A stretch of 64,000 nucleotides of DNA from Salinibacillus xinjiangensis (GTDB taxonomy: Bacteria; Bacillota; Bacilli; Bacillales; Alkalibacillaceae): contig NZ_WJNH01000004.1 of assembly GCF_009649735.1 (NCBI RefSeq), positions 124,001 through 188,000 of the forward strand, written 5' to 3'. A program made the position numbers and the translations under genes. The notes below the pieces were generated by a model. That model saw nothing but the letters and a program-made list of their open reading frames with translations, searched no databases and was not told the DNA's origin. This document shows positions 25,484 to 34,288 of this stretch, piece by piece (the first letter of the stretch is position 1; every line of letters starts with the position of its first letter).

Positions 25484-26404
25484 ATGATGGAGAAACCTGT
25501 GACAGTTTACAAAATCAAGCACTCACAATTTCATATGGATTTTCATCGTCTAGAGGACCGCATGGAACGTGACGATTTTTGCTTTTATCTTTTTGTCGGA
25601 GGTGACTCGAATGAAACGAAACAGCTTTTTGAACACCTACGTCAATTAAAAAGTAAGAAGCTGCTTGTAATTGGTATCTTTCGGTTTCCTTTTCGCTTCG
25701 AAGGAAAGAAAAGAATGCAAACAGCTATTACCCAATACTTCCATATGAAAAACTTATGTGATTCCATCATTTTCTTTCATGGTGATGGAATGTTAGATAT
25801 GATTCCACCCGGAACAACTGTTTTAGATGCTCACGATATATTCAATTCATTGGAGGAGGAAACAGTCCGTGGATTAGAGGAAATGATCTGTGAGCCTGGA
25901 GAAATGAACATTGACGCCCAGGACATACAAACCTTTATTAAGGACAGCAAGGGACCACTCTTTTTACATACCATTGAAGATGATTCCTTTGATGAGCCAC
26001 TTAAATATTTAATTTCGGCTCCATATTTACCGAACAATTACTCCGATGGAAAACAGATGATTTTAAATATCGGCTTTACACGTGACGTGGACATGGACTC
26101 ATATCGCCAAATTAATTTGCGCCTGCATGATATGTTTCATAAGGCCGACTTAGTTAAGCTAGGCTCTTATTTTATGAATGAAACTGGAAAACGATTTAAA
26201 ATAACTATTCTCATTAACGGTATCGATGATCCCTATCCTCAGCCGAAACAATTAAAGCAACCACCAAAAGTGTCCTTTAAGTCCGACTGGCTAAAAGAAA
26301 AATGGGATCGATTGATTGAAAAAGGTATCAAATTAGACATTTCTTCATTCGATAAGGATCATTCTATCCATTCATTCGACAAAAAGGACAATATACACTC
26401 ATAA
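25484..26404 (+). CDS. FtsZ paralogue lacking the N-terminal GTP-binding region
   Basis: 306 residues. Residues 32-77 align without a gap to B. subtilis FtsZ from MVFVTAG to FEGRKR, ending in PFRFEGKKR (69-77; FtsZ PFTFEGRKR). The tubulin/FtsZ signature GGGTGTG is replaced by VGGDSNET (38-45), and the preceding about 90 residues of FtsZ with loops T1-T3 are missing. PGEMNIDAQDIQTFI (138-152) matches FtsZ PGLINLDFADVKTIM and keeps the T7-loop NxDxxD pattern. ISAPYL and QMILNIG follow FtsZ ISSPLL and GVLMNITG. GTP binding is therefore unlikely, while the loop that triggers hydrolysis in the neighbouring subunit is retained. Modulating FtsZ filaments is inference. The true ftsZ is elsewhere. Confidence 0.75.
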   Translation: MMEKPVTVYKIKHSQFHMDFHRLEDRMERDDFCFYLFVGGDSNETKQLFEHLRQLKSKKLLVIGIFRFPFRFEGKKRMQTAITQYFHMKNLCDSIIFFHGDGMLDMIPPGTTVLDAHDIFNSLEEETVRGLEEMICEPGEMNIDAQDIQTFIKDSKGPLFLHTIEDDSFDEPLKYLISAPYLPNNYSDGKQMILNIGFTRDVDMDSYRQINLRLHDMFHKADLVKLGSYFMNETGKRFKITILINGIDDPYPQPKQLKQPPKVSFKSDWLKEKWDRLIEKGIKLDISSFDKDHSIHSFDKKDNIHS

Positions 26405-26442
26405 AACCAAGAAGTGGGGCAAACCCCTCTCCTTGGTTTTTT
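26403..26442. terminator. terminator after the FtsZ-like gene
   Basis: AAAACCAAG pairs with CTTGGTTTT, with an inner GGGG/CCCC stem, followed by six T on the plus strand. It lies between convergent genes and may serve both. Confidence 0.88.
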
Positions 26443-26444
26443 AG

Positions 26445-27257
26445 TTATTGGGTTACATTGATTTCGCCTACATCTGTAATTGCTTTAATCACTGGACCAT
26501 CTGTTTCGGCATTCATTATAAATGGCCCCTGAACATCAACTTCCCCTACATTACTATTGACTTCTAATCCTACCTCATCAGGAATATTTTTCACCTGTAC
26601 GTTAATTTCCCCTACCTTTGACTGTAATGTGACATCGTCTGTTACCTCATCCATGGTTACATGAATCTCACCTGTATCGGTCTGTACATTTACTTCTCCT
26701 ACTGCACTCTTTAAGGTGGTCTTACCTACGTTGGAATGTAGGTTAGCCTTTTGACCAGAAAATGCTTCTATTAATATTTCCCCAACATCACTTGTCACAT
26801 TTAGTTCGTTTACTGCAATTTCTCCAAGTTTAATTTCACCAATGTTTGATTCAACATCAAGCTGATTAATCATTTCTTTTGGAAGACTTACCTCAATGTA
26901 TCGTTCTCCATTACCATCAAAATGAATAAAAGGGATGGAAATGAGTCTTTTTTCATCTTCTTCTGTGGTCACATACAGTACTTCTCCGTCTTGTTTTATT
27001 TCATATTGATATCGGTCAAGGTGACGTTTTGCCATTTCTGCATAAACATGAACTCCTATTTTATTGTTTGTGCTTTCCTTGACCTGAATGTTACCAATCT
27101 CGGATTGAATCACTACCCGTTCTACACCATTGGCCTGGAATGTTTTTGTTTCATCAATTTCCGCTTTAGGTCCTATTGAGAAGCCTGTCGCAAGCACAAC
27201 TGTACCAATCAAGCCAATGCAAACAACAATTAACGCTCCCACTAAAATCTTTTTCAT
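26445..27257 (-). CDS. DUF4097-type membrane-anchored beta-repeat protein
   Basis: 270 residues. One N-terminal hydrophobic segment (about 4-26) anchors it, with the rest outside the membrane or in the cytoplasm depending on orientation. From residue 50 on there is a repeated turn, (S/T)(D/N/E)(V/I)GE(I/V)x(V/L), at least eight times (SEIGNIQV, SNIGEIKL, SDVGEILI, SAVGEVNV, DTGEIHV, SKVGEINV, SNVGEVDV, TDVGEINV), about 20 residues apart. This is the parallel beta-helix layout of DUF4097 proteins such as the LiaG group. Function is unknown; LiaG-type proteins go with envelope stress modules, but no such two-component genes are adjacent. Confidence 0.8.
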   Translation of the reverse strand: MKKILVGALIVVCIGLIGTVVLATGFSIGPKAEIDETKTFQANGVERVVIQSEIGNIQVKESTNNKIGVHVYAEMAKRHLDRYQYEIKQDGEVLYVTTEEDEKRLISIPFIHFDGNGERYIEVSLPKEMINQLDVESNIGEIKLGEIAVNELNVTSDVGEILIEAFSGQKANLHSNVGKTTLKSAVGEVNVQTDTGEIHVTMDEVTDDVTLQSKVGEINVQVKNIPDEVGLEVNSNVGEVDVQGPFIMNAETDGPVIKAITDVGEINVTQ

Positions 27258-27547
27258 TTGATCTCCACCCTTGGAAGTTTTTTCTATCCCCTTTTCACAT
27301 TTACCAGTTTACTCCTTTTTCCACTTTTTTTATCAGCCTTAAGTCCTAATTTATATCCAATTGGAGACGTGTTTTTCGTTACACTTGTTTATAAAAAAAT
27401 TGAAATTATTTCTGCCCACTTCTATTTTGAATAGAATATGATACATTAGTACAGAAATCCTATTCTGCTTTTGTTTTACTATCTGAATGAATGGGGAAAA
27501 GTAAAAAAAACGTATGAATGAATTCATTCTTGGTAGGTGTGATTAAG

Positions 27548-28444
27548 ATGAAAAAAATTGGTATCTTCGTCATTATATTGGTAATTGCCGTTTTCGTAGT
27601 ATTTTATATAAATAATCTCTTTGAGGGTTCAAATACACCTCCTTCCACTACTCAGGATGCAGAGGAAGAACAACAGTCTAGTGAGGAGCAATCCGAAACA
27701 ACTGAGGATGAAGAGGACGAGACCATTACAGAAAAGATTTCTCAATCTGTAACAGAGGTAGTCGATAAGACCATTAATTTCTTTGTTAAAGACAAACTTA
27801 ATGTAGTGGCTGTTGGGGATTCCTTAACACAAGGAGTAGGGGATTCAACAGATAATGGTGGTTATCTTGGTGTATTAGAAAATGCACTTGAAAATAGCAC
27901 GCTTGATGATTATACCATTTCAAACTATGGTAAAAGAGGGAACAGAACTGATCAATTATTAAAGCGATTAGAGGAAGAGCCAGAATTATCACAATCAATT
28001 CGAAAAGCGGACCTCATACTCATCACAATTGGTGCGAATGATATTATGAAAATCGTTAAAGAAAACTTTCTATCCTTAAGCTACGATGACTTCACAGTGG
28101 AACAGCCAAAGTATCAAAAGCGATTACATGACATTTTTAAAAAAATACGGTCTGAAAATAGTGAAGCTCACATCTTCTTAATAGGCTTATATAACCCTTT
28201 TTCTCAATACTTTGAGGATATCCCTGAGTTAGACAAAATCATTAATGATTATAATTTTATCAGCAGGAAGGTCCTCGGTAGCTATGAACCTGCTACATAT
28301 ATTCCAGTAGAAGACCTATTTATCAATGCTAATTCTAACTTATTTGCAGAGGATAATTTTCATCCCAATAAAGAGGGCTATAATCAAATTGGGGAAAGGG
28401 TCATACGTTACCTTGAACAAGCTTTTGAAATTGAAGAAAATTAA
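27548..28444 (+). CDS. ypmR: SGNH/GDSL lipase-esterase family protein (YpmR)
   Basis: 298 residues from ATG 27548, preceded by TAGGTGTG; the ATG at 27518 has no ribosome binding site. One N-terminal membrane segment (about 3-23) is followed by an acidic low-complexity linker rich in E, Q, S and T (27-65). The SGNH domain has VVAVGDSLTQGVGD (catalytic Ser), the block-III Asn in TIGANDI, and DNFHPNKEGY with the Asp-His pair. It is probably exported and membrane tethered, acting on a wall or lipid ester. The next gene is ypmS, as in B. subtilis, which fixes the identity. Confidence 0.87.
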   Translation: MKKIGIFVIILVIAVFVVFYINNLFEGSNTPPSTTQDAEEEQQSSEEQSETTEDEEDETITEKISQSVTEVVDKTINFFVKDKLNVVAVGDSLTQGVGDSTDNGGYLGVLENALENSTLDDYTISNYGKRGNRTDQLLKRLEEEPELSQSIRKADLILITIGANDIMKIVKENFLSLSYDDFTVEQPKYQKRLHDIFKKIRSENSEAHIFLIGLYNPFSQYFEDIPELDKIINDYNFISRKVLGSYEPATYIPVEDLFINANSNLFAEDNFHPNKEGYNQIGERVIRYLEQAFEIEEN

Positions 28445-28486
28445 CGGCTAAAAGAGAACATCCTACATGGGGATAGGAGATCGATA

Positions 28487-29098
28487 ATGCAAAATATGAA
28501 AAACAAATGGAAAATCATGTTTTACGGGCTAGCGGGGTTTAATATCTTTATCGTTATTTGGCTACTATTACTGATATTGCTTCCGATTAACGGGGAAGAA
28601 ATTAAAAAAATAGAAGATATTGATAAAGGTGAAGCAGAGTTTACCATCTCTTCAACAAAAGAAAATATTAATAAATTAGTTAATACGTATTTAGATGAGC
28701 TATCCAAACATAGTGATATCAATTACTCGATTAATATTGGGGAAAATGTACAACTAATTGGTACCATCGTGGCCTTTGATCGAGAAATCCCATTAACGGC
28801 TCGATTTATTCCTGAAGTCCAGGACAATGGTGATCTAATTTTAAATCTTGAATCCATTTCCTTAGGACGGCTCGAGCTTCCTAACAAAAAGGTTCTCGAG
28901 TATGTTAAAAAGAATTACCCGATGCCAGAATGGGTAGTGGTGAATCCTGGAGATGAAAATATCTATGCCGCTGTCACTCAAATGGAAATGAAGAGTAACT
29001 TTAACGTAAGAGTAGAGCAATTTAACCTAACCGATGAAAATCTTGCTTTTAAAATCACGGTCCCAAATCAAACCTTTGACCTAGGTGGAGCCTTTTAG
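28487..29098 (+). CDS. ypmS: YpmS-like membrane-anchored protein (DUF2140)
   Basis: 203 residues. One membrane segment at residues 13-35 is followed by an extracytoplasmic domain with EAEFTISSTKENINKLVNTY, RFIPEVQDNGDLILNLES and FKITVPNQTFDLGG. Length and the position 42 bases after ypmR match YpmS of B. subtilis. The function is not established. It is likely co-transcribed with ypmR; GGGGATAGGAG lies seven bases before the ATG. Confidence 0.82.
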   Translation: MQNMKNKWKIMFYGLAGFNIFIVIWLLLLILLPINGEEIKKIEDIDKGEAEFTISSTKENINKLVNTYLDELSKHSDINYSINIGENVQLIGTIVAFDREIPLTARFIPEVQDNGDLILNLESISLGRLELPNKKVLEYVKKNYPMPEWVVVNPGDENIYAAVTQMEMKSNFNVRVEQFNLTDENLAFKITVPNQTFDLGGAF

Positions 29099-29150
29099 AT
29101 TCATGGATTATTCTCCTTTGGTTCATACTAAAACCAAAAGGAGGAGAACT

Positions 29151-29324
29151 ATGGAACTGACACAGGCTATGGCATATACAACCATTGCAATGAAAAAACT
29201 TGGCTACAGCAAAAGAGAAATCGAGAGTATCACAAATACGATGTTAGATGAATACAAGCATTATGATGATAGTGAAGTGGAAGGCATAGCGGATGAAATT
29301 TTGTTTAATGATGAACAAAGCTAA
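29151..29324 (+). CDS. small conserved-looking protein, function unknown
   Basis: 57 residues from ATG 29151, with AAAGGAGGAG about five bases upstream, one of the best ribosome binding sites in the region. An in-frame upstream ATG at 29085 overlaps ypmS and lacks one. The sequence is a pair of charged helices (MKKLGYSKREIESITNTM, then an acidic C-terminus DEILFNDEQS). No signal or membrane segment. It follows ypmS in the same direction, so it probably belongs to the ypmR-ypmS unit. I do not recognise the family. Confidence 0.7.
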   Translation: MELTQAMAYTTIAMKKLGYSKREIESITNTMLDEYKHYDDSEVEGIADEILFNDEQS

Positions 29325-29357
29325 ATCCCCCGAAGAGACAAGCTCTTTGGGGGATTT
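29323..29357. terminator. bidirectional terminator
   Basis: AAATCCCCCGAAGAG pairs with CTCTTTGGGGGATTT around a short loop, between the ypmS group and the convergent treA; it touches the treA stop codon. Confidence 0.9.
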
Positions 29358-31041
29358 ATTCGTTTATATGATAAACAATCGATTCATATGGTCTTAATGT
29401 CATTCTCTGAAAGTCAGTAGGGGAATCCTCATAATTGGATAGTATAATGGAGCTTTTGTCACTTGAAAAAGAAAGCTGTGACGGCAGCTCAAACTCTACT
29501 TTATCCGCATAAAAATTATTAACTACTAATAATCTCTCTCCATCACCATTTCTAACATAAGCAAATATTTGATCATGGTCCTTTAATATAAGCTGATAAT
29601 CACCGGTTGTAATCACATCATAGGTTTTTCTAAGCTTGATGAGCTTTTGATAGTGATAAAATATAGAGTTTCGATCGTTTACAGCCTTTTCTGCATTAAT
29701 CGTTTCATAATTAGATGCAACATGAATCCACGGTTCTCCCTTGGTAAATCCAGCATGCTTGGAATCATTCCACTGTACAGGGGTTCTGGAGTTATCACGG
29801 GACTTCTGCTGTAAAATCTGAATAATTTCTTCCTCAGATTTACCCTCTTCTTTTAATTGCTTGTAGATATTTAACGATTCCACATCTCGATAGTCGTCAA
29901 TTTTGGAAAAATGCGGATTCGTCATGCCAAATTCTTCTCCCTGATAGATATAAGGGGTTCCCTGCATCATATGGATAGTAGTAGCAAGCATTTTAGCTGA
30001 TTCGTTATGAAATTCACCCTCATGTCCAAATCTCGATACGACCCTCGGCTGATCGTGGTTACACCAAAATAACGCATTCCATCCGCCACCCTTGTGCATT
30101 TCCGCTTGCCACGTAGACAGAATTTCTTTTAACTGTAGAAAGTCAAAATCAGCATAAACCCACTTCTCTCCATTCGGGTAATCGACCTTCAAATGATGAA
30201 AATTAAAGGTCATACTTAATTCCTGACGATCCGCTCGGGAATATTTTATACAATTTTCGATCGTTGTGGATGACATCTCACCAACTGTCATAAATTCTGG
30301 ATGATTCACAAACACCTCTTGATTCATTTCATGCAAAAATTCATGTACTCGTGGACCATCTGTGTAAAACTTCCGCCCATCACCCGGAGGTACAGACCCA
30401 TCGTCATTAGGAAAACGCTGGTCCTTTGAGATGAGGTTAATAACATCTAGTCGGAAACCGTCAACACCTTTTTTAACCCAAAAGTTCATCATGTCATATA
30501 CTTCCCGGCGAACCTGCTCATTTTCCCAATTTAAATCAGCTTGGGTCACATCAAATAAATGCAAATAATATTGCCCGGTATTTTCATCATATTCCCATGC
30601 TGAACCACCAAATTTGGACTTCCAATTGGTCGGTTCTTCACCTTCATTCCCATTCTTCCAAATGTAAAAATCTCGATATGGGTTATCCTTTGAAGACCTA
30701 GATTTTACAAACCAATCGTGGTCTGTTGATGTATGATTCACAACAATGTCCATTATAATTTTAATATTTCGTTCATGGGCTTGGGACAATAGCTGTTCAA
30801 AATCCTCCATTGTCCCGTATTCCTCATGAATGGAAAAGTAATCACTAATATCATAGCCGTTGTCATTTTGAGGGGATTTATAAATAGGGGTAAGCCAGAT
30901 GACGTCTACCCCTAATTCTTGTAAGTAATTTAATTTTTTGATAATCCCCTGAATGTCGCCAACGCCATTTCCAGTTGTATCATGAAAGCTTTTCGGATAA
31001 ATCTGATAAACGACCGCTTTTTTCCACCAAGGTGTACTCAT
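29356..31041 (-). CDS. treA: phospho-alpha-(1,1)-glucosidase (trehalose-6-phosphate hydrolase)
   Basis: 561 residues, GH13. Catalytic-barrel motifs are visible: IMDIVVNHTS, GFRLDVINL (nucleophile Asp), VGEMSS (acid/base Glu) and FWCNHDQPR (transition-state Asp). The N-terminus WWKKAVVYQIYPKSFHDTTG is typical of oligo-1,6-glucosidase and TreA enzymes. The family alone does not separate these, but the gene lies 25 bases after a trehalose-type PTS permease, which supports hydrolysis of trehalose-6-phosphate to glucose and glucose-6-phosphate in the cytoplasm. No treR lies in the window. Confidence 0.88.
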   Translation of the reverse strand: MSTPWWKKAVVYQIYPKSFHDTTGNGVGDIQGIIKKLNYLQELGVDVIWLTPIYKSPQNDNGYDISDYFSIHEEYGTMEDFEQLLSQAHERNIKIIMDIVVNHTSTDHDWFVKSRSSKDNPYRDFYIWKNGNEGEEPTNWKSKFGGSAWEYDENTGQYYLHLFDVTQADLNWENEQVRREVYDMMNFWVKKGVDGFRLDVINLISKDQRFPNDDGSVPPGDGRKFYTDGPRVHEFLHEMNQEVFVNHPEFMTVGEMSSTTIENCIKYSRADRQELSMTFNFHHLKVDYPNGEKWVYADFDFLQLKEILSTWQAEMHKGGGWNALFWCNHDQPRVVSRFGHEGEFHNESAKMLATTIHMMQGTPYIYQGEEFGMTNPHFSKIDDYRDVESLNIYKQLKEEGKSEEEIIQILQQKSRDNSRTPVQWNDSKHAGFTKGEPWIHVASNYETINAEKAVNDRNSIFYHYQKLIKLRKTYDVITTGDYQLILKDHDQIFAYVRNGDGERLLVVNNFYADKVEFELPSQLSFSSDKSSIILSNYEDSPTDFQRMTLRPYESIVYHINE

Positions 31042-31066
31042 CCATTACAGCTCCTTCTTGTCGTAC

Positions 31067-33007
31067 TTATTTATTCAATCTCCGTCTTGCGATGAAATAG
31101 GTAATGATAAAAGGCACGATAATCACTACTGCCATGCCAATTAAAAAGGACATCCAATATTCAGGGACAATGGATAATGGAGCAGGAATTCCTCCCACAC
31201 CAATGGAGCTTGCCTTTACTCTTTGAAAGGTTATAAATGCTCCAGCAATACCTGTGCCGATAATGGCTGCGAAGAATGGATATTTATACTGCAAATTGAC
31301 CCCAAACATCGCAGGCTCTGTAATGCCTAACCACGCTGAAATGCCTGATGTTCCGGCAAGACCTTTTACTTTTTCATCCTTAGCCGCTAGCATGATGGCA
31401 AAAACCGCTGCACCTTGGGCAATATTGGACAATGCCACAATTGGCCATAAAAAAGTTGTCCCCGTACTTCCGATAAGTTGAAGATCCACAGCCAAAAAGG
31501 TGTGGTGCATACCGGTAATGACGAGCGGTGCATATAGCAAGCCATATAATAGGCCACCGATAATTGGAAAGGCATCAAAGACAGACACAACACCATTTGT
31601 AATCCAATTTCCAATTGCAAATGTAATCGGACCAATAACAATGAAAGCTAAAAAGCCAGTGACCAACAGAGCGATGGGAGCTACAACTAAGAGCTGTAGT
31701 GCATCCATAACGTACTTCTTAAGAAATACTTCAATTTTGGCTAGGACCCACGATGCGAATAATACCGGTAAAACTTGACCCTGATAGCCAACTTTTTCGA
31801 CCTCGAATCCAAAAATGTTCCACGTCGGAATGGTTCCTTCTCTTAATGCTTCACCATACCCCCACGCATTTAACAGATCAGGATGGACAAGAATTAAACC
31901 TAAAACCACCCCTAATAATTCATTACCACCAAATCTTTTTACGGCTGACCAGCCAATTAATGCGGGTAAAAAGGTGAAAGCCGTATTGGCAATAATGTTA
32001 ATCATATTGGCGATACCAGCCCATTGTGGATACATCTCCGTTATGGCTTCATCACCAAAGATTGGATTCACAAGAACATTATTAATCCCCATCAATAAAC
32101 CTGCCGTTACAATGGCTGGTAGGATTGGAATAAAGATGTCAGCTAAAACTTTTATCCCCTGCTGAATCGGATTTTGTTTTTTCCCGCCAGCTGCTTTTAC
32201 ATCTTCCTTCGATGCTTCTTCAATACCTGAACCTTGGACCATTGCTTTATAGACCTTATCCACCGTACCTTGTCCAATGACTACTTGGAATTGCCCATTG
32301 GCAGCAAATGAACCCTTCACGATATCCATTTCCTCTAAGGCTTTGTGGTCTACCTTTTCATCATCACTCAAAGCAAAGCGCAGTCTAGTTACACAATGGG
32401 TTGCTGCATCAATATTCTCAACCCCTCCAACAGCAGCTACAATCTCCTCAGCTTCCTTGCTGTAAGGTGTATCATTTCGACTTGTCTTCGTTGTTTTGCT
32501 TGGTTCAGCCTCATTTTCTTTACCTTTTACTTTTGTTTGAAAAAGCACCGTATTCCCTGCTTCAGCATTTGTCTCCTCTGTTTTTTCAAAGGTCTCCAGT
32601 GCATCACCGTTCGTAATAACAATAGGCGTAATATGACTTGATGCCTTTTCTTTAATAAAGTCCAAATCAAACGTAACTAAAGGATCACCCTTTTTTACCT
32701 GATCGCCTTGTTGTATATGTGCTTCAAAACCTTCACCTTCTAGGGCTACGGTATCTAAACCAATATGAATGAGAATTTCTACCCCTGCATGACTGCGCAG
32801 TCCAACAGCATGTTTGGTTGGAAAAATCTGCATAATTTCACCATCAAGAGGAGCAATAACCTTTCCGTCAGTTGGCTCTATGGCTACCCCGTCACCCATC
32901 ATTTTCTCAGCAAAGGTTGGATCGGGAACATCTCCGAGTGGTAATACCTTCCCCGTTAAAGGCGCATATATGGTTTCCTCCGGGTATGTTACATTATTTT
33001 TTGCCAT
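31067..33007 (-). CDS. treP: PTS trehalose-type permease, fused EIIA-EIIB-EIIC
   Basis: 646 residues. An N-terminal glucose-type EIIA domain (about 10-150) contains VEILIHIGLDTV with the phosphorylated His. EIIB (about 180-260) has THCVTRLRFAL with the phosphorylated Cys. EIIC follows with about ten membrane segments and GITEPAMFGVNLQYKYPF. B. subtilis TreP is EIIBC only; the added EIIA makes this carrier self-sufficient. A beta-glucoside PTS would have the same domains; the adjacent phosphotrehalase gene decides for trehalose. It imports and phosphorylates the sugar at the membrane. GGAGG precedes the start. Confidence 0.85.
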   Translation of the reverse strand: MAKNNVTYPEETIYAPLTGKVLPLGDVPDPTFAEKMMGDGVAIEPTDGKVIAPLDGEIMQIFPTKHAVGLRSHAGVEILIHIGLDTVALEGEGFEAHIQQGDQVKKGDPLVTFDLDFIKEKASSHITPIVITNGDALETFEKTEETNAEAGNTVLFQTKVKGKENEAEPSKTTKTSRNDTPYSKEAEEIVAAVGGVENIDAATHCVTRLRFALSDDEKVDHKALEEMDIVKGSFAANGQFQVVIGQGTVDKVYKAMVQGSGIEEASKEDVKAAGGKKQNPIQQGIKVLADIFIPILPAIVTAGLLMGINNVLVNPIFGDEAITEMYPQWAGIANMINIIANTAFTFLPALIGWSAVKRFGGNELLGVVLGLILVHPDLLNAWGYGEALREGTIPTWNIFGFEVEKVGYQGQVLPVLFASWVLAKIEVFLKKYVMDALQLLVVAPIALLVTGFLAFIVIGPITFAIGNWITNGVVSVFDAFPIIGGLLYGLLYAPLVITGMHHTFLAVDLQLIGSTGTTFLWPIVALSNIAQGAAVFAIMLAAKDEKVKGLAGTSGISAWLGITEPAMFGVNLQYKYPFFAAIIGTGIAGAFITFQRVKASSIGVGGIPAPLSIVPEYWMSFLIGMAVVIIVPFIITYFIARRRLNK

Positions 33008-33082
33008 GGTCGAATTCCTCCTATAGAGAAACTAATTGCTAACCATTAATTTTTGTCTATGGGATTATCTTTATCCATTAAA

Positions 33083-33117
33083 AAAACGAAAAGTGCTGGA
33101 TGGGCACTTTTCGTTTT
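33083..33117. terminator. strong hairpin between the treP leader and array B
   Basis: AAAACGAAAAGTGC (33083-33096) pairs perfectly with GCACTTTTCGTTTT (33104-33117). It is 75 bases upstream of treP; on the minus strand it may end transcripts arriving from cysK or act as a trehalose-operon attenuator. Confidence 0.75.
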
Positions 33118-33125
33118 GGGGTCTT

Positions 33126-33339
33126 GCTAATGAGTTTTATAGGCTAAAAATGGTGCTGTTGTTTATGATGAAGTTGGTACTGTTGATGCTGAAGTTACCC
33201 TGTAATATGCTAAAGAACTTGAATCAAATGCTAAAGAGTAGCTTATATGCTGAAATTTCTTACGTTTTTGCTAATGATTCAGCACGGATTGCTAAAGCAG
33301 GCATAACTTATGCTGATCATTCACATTCATATGCTAAAC
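33126..33339 (+). repeat. 21-bp-period array, core TGCTRAAG (array B)
   Basis: Cores start at 33167 (GATGAAG), 33188, 33209, 33230, 33249, 33270, 33291, 33312 and 33333: intervals 21, 21, 21, 19, 21, 21, 21, 21. Less regular copies lie at 33126, 33143 and 33155. Cores are GCTGAAG, GCTAAAG, GCTAAAG, GCTGAAA, GCTAATG, GCTAAAG, GCTGATC, GCTAAAC. The spacer sequences differ. It fills the gap between the treP upstream hairpin and the cysK stop. Confidence 0.87.
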
Positions 33340-33358
33340 CCCTCATCAACAACCCCAC

Positions 33359-34288
33359 TCACTCAAACAAATCACTAGTCAAATACCGTTCACCAGTATC
33401 AGGGGCAATCGCTACGATAACATCTGATGGACTTTTTCTCTTCGCCACCTCAAGCGCTACAAAGCAGGATGCACCAGCTGATGCGCCGACTAAAATGCCT
33501 TCCTCCCTTGCTAGTCTTCTCGTGACATCATAGGCTTGTTCGTCCTTTACCTGAATGATCTCGTTATATACATTTTGATTTAATATGTTTGGAATAAATC
33601 CCGGACTAGTTCCGACTAGCTTATGCTTACCCGGTTGGCCTCCAGACAGTACCGGCGAGCCAGCTGGTTCTGCCACATGGATAGATAAATCAGGATAATG
33701 TTTTTTTAATTCTTCACCAGTTCCTGTGATGGTTCCACCAGTACCTGCTGTTGCAACAAACGCCGTTAGTGTTTTATTGATTTCTTTCATATCGTTGATA
33801 ATTTCTGTTGCTGTTGTATGTCGATGTGCATCTGGATTTGCACTGTTATCAAATTGTAACGGGATAAAGCTATTTGGAATTTCTGCTTTTAGCTGCTCCG
33901 CCTTTTTAATTGCTCCAGGCATACGTTCTGCACTAGGTGTCAACACAATTTCTGCCCCATAGGCTTTCATCAATTTAATTCGTTCTTCTGTGGCAGAGTC
34001 GGGCATTACCATAATGGCCTTGTACCCTCTTGCTGCTGCATTCATAGCGAGGCCAATACCAGTATTGCCACTGGTTGGTTCAATAATGGTTGAGCCTTCC
34101 TTTAAAAATCCTTGCTTTTCTGCCTCAATAATCATGTTAAAGGCTGCTCGGTCTTTTACACTTTTACTTGGATTAAACATTTCTAACTTTAAATAGATTG
34201 TTGCTCCGTTTTCAGGGGTAATTTTATTTAATTTTACTAGCGGTGTATCACCGATTAATTCCGCTATATTATCTACTTTTCGTAGCAT
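33359..34288 (-). CDS. cysK: cysteine synthase (O-acetylserine thiol-lyase)
   Basis: 309 residues from ATG 34288, with AAAGGA nine bases upstream; the ATG at 34297 abuts that site. IAELIGDTPLVKLN, MFNPSKSVKDRAAFNMI (PLP Lys), EPTSGNTGIGLAM (substrate loop), ATAGTGGTITGTGEEL (phosphate loop) and GILVGASAGAS are all as in CysK. It makes cysteine from O-acetylserine and sulphide in the cytoplasm. Methionine gamma-lyase and the SAM-controlled metNIQ operon are the other sulphur genes in the window. No S-box or T-box is seen upstream of it. Confidence 0.93.
   Translation of the reverse strand: MLRKVDNIAELIGDTPLVKLNKITPENGATIYLKLEMFNPSKSVKDRAAFNMIIEAEKQGFLKEGSTIIEPTSGNTGIGLAMNAAARGYKAIMVMPDSATEERIKLMKAYGAEIVLTPSAERMPGAIKKAEQLKAEIPNSFIPLQFDNSANPDAHRHTTATEIINDMKEINKTLTAFVATAGTGGTITGTGEELKKHYPDLSIHVAEPAGSPVLSGGQPGKHKLVGTSPGFIPNILNQNVYNEIIQVKDEQAYDVTRRLAREEGILVGASAGASCFVALEVAKRKSPSDVIVAIAPDTGERYLTSDLFE

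Noticed and set aside
33036-33533. 165-codon open frame through array B into antisense cysK
   Set aside because: It is open only because the 21-bp period is a multiple of three and the frame then runs antisense to cysK; no ribosome binding site or family match.
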